Position numbers and translations under genes: made by a program
Origin: Eledone cirrhosa
Taxonomy: Eukaryota > Mollusca > Cephalopoda > Octopoda > Eledonidae
Reading direction: 5' to 3'
DNA: 64,000 nucleotides
NCBI GenBank assembly: GCA_964016885.1
Contig: OZ024743.1
Location: 10,524,439 to 10,588,438 of the forward strand
Notes under the pieces: generated by a model
Seen by the model: only the letters and a program-made list of their open reading frames with translations
Told to the model about the DNA's origin: nothing
Database searches by the model: none
Part shown: positions 56,791 to 64,000 of the stretch, piece after piece
Position numbering within the stretch: the stretch's first letter is position 1
Layout: the number at the start of each line of letters is the position of its first letter

Positions 56791-57440
56791 CATCATATTC
56801 AAAATAGTTTATCTCTAAATATAATTTGAAACATTGTAATCTTTTTTAACAACATCTCATTAATTAAAGTTTTTAGCAAGAAAGTTTTACTTAATGCAAG
56901 CCCTCAAAATATTCAGAAACATTTGTCCTTTCAGATACTTGAAAAACAAGAAAAGTTTTCATTAAGTTGACTATAAAATCTTAGAAAAATCATTTCCTGG
57001 AAACAAAGTGAAAGCTGAGGCTGGCTAATATAAACTGGCATTTCAGAAATGTCTAGATTTTGTTTAAACATTTCAACTTAAATATTTCAGATTCAGTTTA
57101 GCAGAGCTTTACATTGTTTAAATTGTTCTCCAAGTTTGAAATGTTTAATCTCTTTCATTCTATCAGTCTGGAGAATGTTTGTAAGTTATGGAAGAACAGT
57201 CAAATACAAAAATTTTGTTCATGTTTTAACTTAAGCCATTATTTCTTATAATCTATTCTGTGCTATGCATCACATTGATCTGTCATATCCACTCTCTCAA
57301 GAATCTTTGGAAAATTCTTGTGGCATGCTAGATGAGATGTTGCTAGCTCTTCATTCAAACTTCTGTTACTTAACATCAGAAAAGTTATACTATGTATTAA
57401 AACAATTATATTCTTCTGGAGTCATACCTCTTAAATAAAA
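56791..57440. other. AT-rich noncoding stretch
   Basis: No gene or recognised repeat is visible. Confidence 0.5.
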
Positions 57441-57670
57441 TTATGTCATCAATACCATCATCACCATTTCACATCCATTTCCATTCCAGCACAGATTAAA
57501 CAGGTTGCCACATACTGAGACTAGACAGGACAAATGATCACATTTTGCTAATACATTCTATTTGGACATGTTTCTACAACTGGATGCCCTTCATAATGCT
57601 AACCACTTTACAGCATGTACTGGGAGCATTTTATCATGACATTTTATAGAGTGTACTGGATATATATTAT
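57441..57670 (-). repeat. LINE 3' UTR, diverged
   Basis: It has catcaataccatcatcacca, caactggatgcccttcataa and two 48-base-type units (catgtactgggagcatttta; gtgtactggatatatat). It is cut before the coding region. Confidence 0.65.
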
Positions 57671-57675
57671 CATGG

Positions 57676-59440
57676 AATCACCATCATCATCATTTTTATG
57701 TCCGTTTTTTTCCACTGACTTCACACACAACAGTCATAGAGTCATCTTTTTGTACACAGGGAGAAATTTTTTGTTGTCAACAATAGGAGTAGTTCTCTAA
57801 ACCTCTTCCATCTTATCTTATTCTAGATATTATGCTCTCAGAGCACCCTCCTCTGCTGCTAAATAAATCACCTAGATAGCAGAAGCTATCAACCAATTCC
57901 TTAGACCCTTCCTATGACTTGAAGATGTTTATATCACTCACGCTCTTTCCCATGATTACTCCTGAGCATCTTCTACATATAAAGTCTTCTTTCCTGTTAG
58001 TCTACCTGTAATCCCACAACATCTCTTTTGTACCAAAGATTTATATTGTGTATACCATGTGGAGTATATACCTACTCCTTTTCTACATATTGAGCAGAGT
58101 CACTTCCCTGAGGAGATCAGGGTTCTAACTTCTTCCCTACTCACTAGAACTTTAGTTTTGGCTAAGTTTACCATCAGAACCTTTGATTCCAAACTCTGTT
58201 TCCATAGAGAGAACTTATTTCATATTTTCTTTTATGTTTTTATGGATTCAGCTATAAAGACCAAATCATCTGCACAGAGAAGTTCCCATGGACAGCCAGT
58301 TTTAAACTCCTCTGTTATGACCAGGCAGCCTATGGTGAACAGCAGTGGGCTAAGAACTGAACCCTGATGAACTCTTACCTTGAATTCTTCACTAAATTCT
58401 CTTCCTAATCTCCCTTTACTGACAGCTCCTCTACAAGCCATTCTTCTACATCTAATTTCCTTAAGGACAACCAGATAATGGATTGAAATACTTTGTCAAA
58501 GGCTCTTTCTAGATCAACAAAAGCTAAATATAATAGCTTATTCTTGGCTAGAAACTCCTGTAGTTGCCTCACTAAGAAAAGGGCATCTGTGGTACTTTTC
58601 CCAGGCATGAAACCAAACTGCATCTTGTCGAATTTTACACTATCCATAATTAGCTGTGCTATAACACTTTATATCATTTTCATTAGTTTTATTCCAATAT
58701 AGTTGCTTGTTTCTAGAGCATCACCTTTACCCTTGTAGCAATTTATGATTGTACTGCTGCACCAGTCATTGGGTATGACTCCGTCTTTTTTATTTTATTG
58801 ACTATATGGGTTACTAGTATAACTCCTACCCATCCTGATGCTTTTAGCATTTCAGCAACTATGTCTCACAGTACCACAGCTTTACCATTCTTCATCTTTT
58901 TGATTGCTTCTTTAACCCTATAACTGTCAATCTTAATAACTGGTCCTTCTGTTGGGTAAGTTGGAGGTAGTTTCTCTACATTGATCAATCTCTCATAGTA
59001 ACATTTCCAGGCCTTTTTCTTTTGGGAATCAGTGGTGCTAAGTGTACCAGCGTCATTTATAACACATTTTCCTCAACAACATCTAGATTTACACTAACAC
59101 ATTGCAATGCAAAACACTTCACATCTCTGGTCCTCATGCCTCAAGGCAAACTTTCTTTTTTCAGCCTCTCTCCAAGTTATCTGTACCTGTTGTCTACCAG
59201 TCACTTGGCTTTAATGGCTCTATCCAATGTGCTGTTCCACCACCAGGTAACCCTCTTTACTCTAGCCACAAGTCTCATTAGGGATTTGCAATAGGATGTC
59301 ACATAGGAATTTCTAGTTGTCCTCTAAATTATATGTACCTAGTTCGTCACCCCTCTCATCTACTGCATCTTGTAGGGCCTTTGTAAATCATATTTAATTA
59401 AAAGGTTCTTTAGCTTCTTTACAAAGTATACTAGGTGCAT
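57676..59440 (-). mobile_element. RTE-like LINE, copy E, minus strand, long but decayed
   Basis: A short 3' end at 57676-57715 (catcatcatttttatgtccg) is followed directly by coding homology starting at the FSLR region. So, as in copy B, there is no long 3' UTR; part of the C-terminal domain is also deleted. Minus-strand order from 59440: KVWKLK-type word, RKALQDAVDERG, DNLE/NS/LIGTCG-W (59260-59330), VTWWWNSTLD (about 59240), a weak SGMLKASG (58850), a clear FVDLERAFDK (about 58500), REFSEEFKVRVHQGSVLSPL (about 58370), PWELLCADDLVFIAES (58240-58310), then AKTKVLVSRE-type codons and a weak zinc finger. The catalytic YADD reads CADD here. Confidence 0.85.
58232..58647 (-). pseudogene. Reverse transcriptase core of copy E (broken)
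   Basis: Two overlapping minus frames hold the core. 58405-58647: DKMQFGFMPGKSTTDALFLV, LYLAFVDLERAFDKV and LSLRKLDVEEWLV. 58232-58441: GREFSEEFKVRVHQGSVLSP, EEFKTGCPWELLCADD and LVFIAES. A frameshift near 58420 separates them. In YADD the first residue is C. Confidence 0.85.
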
Positions 59441-59492
59441 GCTTTTGTGGATCCAACACTAGGGAGTCATTTTATCTTCAGTCAGACAGAGA

Positions 59493-59696
59493 GAAGCAAT
59501 AATTGTTTCTACTTTTGCACAAGGCCAGCAATTACCCAGTGCATTACTGGTACTTTATTTTATCGACCCCGTAAGGATGAAAGGCAAAGTTAACCTCGGC
59601 GGGATTTGAACTCAAATCATACAGGGACGTAACCCTATGCTTCAAAGCATGGTGTCTGACTCTCTACCGATACTGCCAATCCACCGAAGCAATAAT
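59493..59696 (-). mobile_element. SINE family B with 11-bp target-site duplication
   Basis: The exact duplication gaagcaataat flanks it at 59493-59503 and 59686-59696. The sequence is nearly consensus (ggattggcagtatcggtag, gagttcaaatcccgcc, ggccttgtgcaaaagtag). It lies about 50 bases beyond the recognisable 5' limit of copy E. Confidence 0.95.
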
Positions 59697-60534
59697 GAAA
59701 GCAGAACTATTATATAGCTGCAAATCAAACTTCTTAATCAAGCAGCCATTCCTATGCACATATCTACAAATACTGATTGAAATAATGCTGTTAATGAAGA
59801 TAAAGAAAGACGGAAGGGGAGGGGAGGAGAGAAAACAAAGAATTACAAGCAATGAAAGAGTAAAACATGAAAGAATAAAAGTATATTAATACTTTACATA
59901 TACTTGAATATTAAACTCTCAAAGTTTCATTTTTCAAAAAGCGTTGCTATGGTGTTGATTAGTTTTATGCAAATCAACTGTTGAAACTAAATAAGGAACA
60001 TTTATTTGAGGAGAAGTGACAGTGACAGCAGATGTAGCATTAGCAGCAGCAGCAGCAAATGATAGAGGATGTAGGATTTCTATTAGATAACCTACTCACC
60101 ATTTAAAACTTCACTTAGAGTAAGACATTAGCTTATTTTTCCTGCTTGTATGCTTAAAGTTCAAACAGTTTGTGTTCAAATCCTAATCTTTGCTTTATGT
60201 CCTTCTCAAGACAGGATTGAGTAAACTGGTCTTTTGACAAAGTATTTAACTTATAGTGTATCTAGTTCAAAACTTTTATTAATGTTATTTACTTCTACAC
60301 TTTCTTCAATGTGAAATTGTTTTACAACTGTTGGACTTGTTTTACAACACTAAATTTAACCCTTGCACTTTGTGTTCATTGTTAATGTTTAGCATCTTTA
60401 GTAAATGATTTCTATCTATAGTCCATAGTCTTCGTTGACAAATACTTTGTGAGTAGAATTTTATGAATGGAAACTCTGCTAAAGCCCATCACACACACAC
60501 ACAAGCTCCCAAACGATGGTTCCGATGTGAGCAC
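59697..60534. other. AT-rich noncoding stretch
   Basis: A short AGC run lies at 60029-60056. A weak SINE B-like head (gtgttcaaatcctaatc, 60171) is possible. No gene is visible. Confidence 0.5.
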
Positions 60535-60743
60535 CCTCATAACAGTGCCATCCAGTTCTACTCTGTAAACATGGTTGGTGTTAGGAAGGACATCCAGCTG
60601 TAAAAATCCCAGCCAAATTACAGTTCCATCCGAGCAAGGTACACTGTAGCCAACTGGCGAGACTTGTCTCATGACATAGGCAACCCGTCTAACCCATGCA
60701 AGCAAGAAAAAAGGGACGTTAAATGGTGATGATGATGATATAT
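60535..60743 (+). repeat. LINE/SINE 3' tail
   Basis: It contains gttggtgttaggaaggacat, ccagctgtaaaaatcccagc, ggcaacccgtctaacccatg, aaaagggacgttaaatgg and a GAT run (60727-60740), then TA/GT repeats. It is tail-only and shows moderate divergence. Confidence 0.8.
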
Positions 60744-60764
60744 ATATATGTGTGTGTGTGTTTG

Positions 60765-61965
60765 TAACACCAACATTATCATTTTTTATGGCCATTTTTC
60801 CATGCTTGTATGGGTTAGATGAATCCTCACAAGCAAAGGATCCATTCAATTATCTCTTCCTTTGTAAACTCCTTTGTGAAGTTAAGAATCCTGAGATCCA
60901 CTATCACTAATTCTACCTAAGTCTTCCTAAGTCCTTGTTTAACATATCTTCTTGGATGTATTAGCACTTCTTCACCCAAGCATCATCATCCATATGCATT
61001 ATGTGTCTATATCAATACATCTGATTCCTCTTACTCTGAGATTTTCTTTCAACTTATTTGTGCTTCATTATTTATCAGTATTGCACTGGGATAATTGCTG
61101 GCCTCGTGCCAAAAGTAGAAACAATTATTTATGCATACTATGCATGCTCAATTCCTTTTTTTTTAACATTTGCACATCCTCTCTGTTCAATGTTCATATC
61201 TCTCTATCATTGCACATGATATACAGACACCATACAATCTACCCGTTCCTTGTAGAGAGCATCTCTTCATTGCCAACAGATGTAGTAGCTCCTGAACTAT
61301 ATTTATTCAGTTATCATTCTGGCTGCTATTCATTTGGTACATCCTTCTGTGCAGCTAATTGTGTTACCTAGGTAACAGAAGCTACCAACTACTTTGATGG
61401 AGCCTTTCTTTGGAGAAGAAAACAATTATTTTACTGGCACTCTTACTGCTAACTATCTGCACACATTGACTGCACACAAAATCTCTTTTCTCTGTTAGCA
61501 TGTTTCTAATACTGCTGCATCTCTTGTGCACCCATAGGTTTCAATGAGTACACTCTATGAATGTTCTCCCTATATATTTATTGCATATCAAGCATTACCA
61601 ATTCTCTGATATCAGCAGGGTCCTCTCTTCTTTCCTACTGTAATCTTTACTAAGCTTATTCTGAATCCCTTTGTTTCTATATTTTTTCTTTCGAATCTGA
61701 AATTTCTACTAAATCTTCCACATATTCAATTATATAATAAATCTTCAGCCTGACAGCCAGTCTTACAAAGCATTTTTATGATTGATAGAAGTATAATGAA
61801 CAAGAGTAGTCAAAGATCTCAGCCTTGATGGGGACCAACCAGGAAACCTCACTAAACTTATTGTCTACACTTACTTTGCATTTCTATACATGGCATGCAC
61901 TGCTCTCAGAAGCTATTTGTTTTTAGCTACTTTACTTAAAGACCACCAGACGACAGATCAGGGTT
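60765..61965 (-). mobile_element. RTE-like LINE, old copy, minus strand
   Basis: A shortened tail (cattatcattttttatgg, 60773) and then coding homology on the minus strand. RWYGHVM-type words (61000-61030), KGRLYDACI... (61215-61260), GCSES / FCYLGN (61330-61385), a decayed finger (61470-61580), LADYLVEALVE (61680-61760), a weak QGGSVLSPL and AMYRNAK-type words (61800-61910) are visible. Frames are heavily broken, so it is older than copies A-D. Confidence 0.65.
61067..61132 (+). mobile_element. 5'-truncated SINE family B fragment with target-site duplication
   Basis: Only about 48 bases of the SINE 3' end remain (cactgggataattgctggc, ctcgtgccaaaagtag, aacaatt). They are flanked by attatttat at 61067-61075 and 61124-61132. 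It lies inside the old LINE at 60765-61965 in the opposite orientation. Confidence 0.8.
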
Positions 61966-63366
61966 CTGTTTCATCACAGGAGCTGTTCTATTTATAAGAT
62001 ATTTTTGTACATGAATTATGATTTCTTAGGTAGCTTCAAACTTAAATGGGAAGGAAGTGAGTTCATACCTTTTAAAATGTATTAACAACAATGTGACTTC
62101 AACTAGGAGCTCCAACCAGATTCAGCTTACTACAGCTTACTACTGTCTTTTGTAGTGCTTACTTCTTAGGTAATGAATATTAGTAAGTCAAATACACAAC
62201 AGACTTTATGAGAAAAACATATTTTTCCAATATTCTCCACTGATTAGTTTAAAAGAAAATCAAATATTCTGCTGCAACAGCACAGTATGTACAAAGATAG
62301 TTAAACTGTAATTAATAATTGTATCTACACTGAATGCAGCAAGAGCTGCAGTATAAGCAATAAATAAGTGGAAAGGCTGTCGGAAGAGTAATAATAACAC
62401 CATTAATTACAACAAATTACTAAAGCAATACTGTCAACGAAAATTTAGCAGCAAAGAGGCAAGTGTGTAACAATAATGCAACGAACATTATTAGCTGATT
62501 GCATTGTTATAATACGACATATAACAGTAGTAATTCCCTCATAAACAATATGACATTGTTACACTAAATAATGCAAAATTAACATTAAATGAAACAGATG
62601 GTCAAAGAATTTTAATTTCCTTAATAATTTCCTCTTTCAACAAGAAAGCAACTTCACAATGACATTCTCTAAGTGATCGATCAACTTGTAGACGTTATAT
62701 TAAAGTAATAATACTCAAAATCTTTTAACAATACTCATACACTATGTTCTAGAAGTATAGTAGTTTCATGACCCTCCTCCATGTAATTCAGGTTTTTTGC
62801 AAGTAGTGGGAATAGGAGAATATTTTAAAATACATTAATATCACATATTAATTGTCTTTAACCTGTTTATTAAGACTACCTGTTAAGAATGATTTCAGAA
62901 AACTAGTCTCCGAAACTCTTTTCAATTTCTTTTAAATAAAAGTTGCATCTATTCTATTAACAATTTCTCTTGAACAAGCACTATTCCCAATTTGCTAGCA
63001 AAATTTATAATTGATTGCATTAACCCAGTATTTTCCAATACGTTATTCAGGTGTGAAGAACCAGTAGCTATAATCTTTTCGACCCCGAAAGACACCCACA
63101 GGTTAATATCTGTAGAAACTTTGTGGAGACCTGAGGTATAAGCTGAATGCTTTCAAAAGAATAAACCATTTTAAAGACATCCGAAGATGTAGGGGTGTAA
63201 TGCTCAGCTGCATGTTAGGCTAATTGTTCAACCACTCAATGAAATGTTTTAGTAGAATTATTTAATTAAAAATATTTACTAGTGAATATTATATAAACTC
63301 AAAAATAAAACAAATTAAAATCAATTTCAATGGAATTTTAGTTTATAGTCTTGGTAAAAGAAACTA
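61966..63366. other. AT-rich noncoding stretch
   Basis: No gene, RNA gene or recognised repeat is visible in 1.4 kb. Confidence 0.55.
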
Positions 63367-63945
63367 ATCATCATCACTGTTTTACATCAATGTTTCCACA
63401 CTAGCATGGGTTAGACAGGTTATCCTGTTGTGGGCAATGCCAGGTCAGGTGACCATGTCTTGCTCATACAAAATGATTTTGGCTCGGTTTCTACAGCTGG
63501 ATGCCCTTCCTAACACCAACCTCATTTTCAGTGAGTACTGGGTGCTTTTTTACCATGGCGCCTACATGACCACTTTACAGTGTGGACTGGGTGCTTTTTG
63601 TCGTGACACTTACACGACCACTTTACAGTGGGAGGGGCAGGGGGGCATATTGTCTATATGCTTCAGCTTCGGCTTGTACACGTGGGAACTCGGGTCTTCT
63701 GTATTATTGCATAACGCCAGAGGTCTCAGTCCTGTCTCATCACTTTTGGGAGGTGTAATTGGGCAAGGTCAGTTTTTATCACCTCATTCCAGGTCTTCTT
63801 GGGTCTCCCCACTCCAAAACTTCCATCGACTTTTAGTGCTCTGCACCTTTTTAGGCAACTTTTTATGCAACATACGCATCACATGTCCATACAAACGCAA
63901 TCTCCTCTCCTGCACACAACATTTGATTCCTCTTATGCTTAATAC
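63367..63945 (-). mobile_element. RTE-like LINE 3' end, 5'-truncated, minus strand
   Basis: Short ATC run (63368-63377), gcatgggttagacaggtta, ctggatgcccttcctaacac, two 48-base units and a coding end with RRLRLYGHVMRML-type and GVGRPKKTWNEV-type words (63780-63910). Homology stops at about 63943, at cctcttatgcttaa. Close to copy A in the 3' UTR. Confidence 0.88.
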
Positions 63946-64000
63946 ATTTAGTCCTGTAAATTTCCTTTTATGTCAAGTTACTAGAAATTAAATAATTATG

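Noticed and set aside
1..64000. Operon-like, phage, toxin-antitoxin or defence-system genes
   Set aside because: All coding signals recognised belong to LINEs; gene density and repeats are those of an animal genome.

Overview
This is a eukaryotic, AT-rich, intron/intergenic-type window with no recognisable host gene. Its repeat content points to a coleoid cephalopod mollusc (octopus, squid or cuttlefish): many tRNA-derived SINEs of the kind known from cephalopods, many copies of an RTE-like LINE ending in a short GAT/ATG trinucleotide tail, and dense AT, GT, CT and ATC microsatellites. The species assignment is inference from remembered family resemblance; no search was run.

Layout. 0.2-3.9 kb: nearly full-length RTE-like LINE (copy A, +), one polymerase ORF broken by an 11-bp deletion. 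3.95-4.73 kb: near-perfect 0.78-kb palindrome. 5-6.2 kb: a SINE and a LINE 3' end (-) carrying a 48-bp tandem array. 6.2-30 kb: mostly AT-rich noncoding DNA with degenerate LINE fragments (10.7, 11.5-12.4, 17.5-18.8, 22.0 kb), SINEs of three families (called A, B, C here), 3' tails, and piggyBac-like MITEs. 30.2-33.4 kb: second nearly complete LINE (copy B). 36-44 kb: SINE pair, copy C, and copy D, whose reading frame is intact from before the reverse transcriptase to the stop and which sits inside an older, unrelated LINE. 46-49 kb: two TTAA-flanked MITEs and a 1.1-kb non-autonomous Helitron, placed almost end to end. 50.9 kb: a 44-bp-arm hairpin. 51.7-54.1 kb and 57.4-59.4 kb: old LINE copies (-). 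56.1-56.8 kb: SINEs nested in SINEs. 60.5-64 kb: more LINE 3' ends.

How the parts work together. The RTE-like element supplies an apurinic-like endonuclease, a reverse transcriptase (YADD) and, after the reverse transcriptase, a C4HC3 zinc finger with PHD-finger spacing. SINE family A ends in the same 3' sequence as this LINE, so the LINE is the likely source of its retrotransposition machinery. SINE family B has a different 3' end with an ATT-type tail and must use another partner. Families D and E (TTAA-flanked) and the Helitron are DNA-transposon derivatives without coding capacity here. Nothing in the window looks like an operon, CRISPR array, prophage or host gene. The noteworthy content is the transposon biology: shared LINE/SINE tails, the PHD-like finger, expanding 3' UTR units, nested insertions with target-site duplications, and large palindromes.
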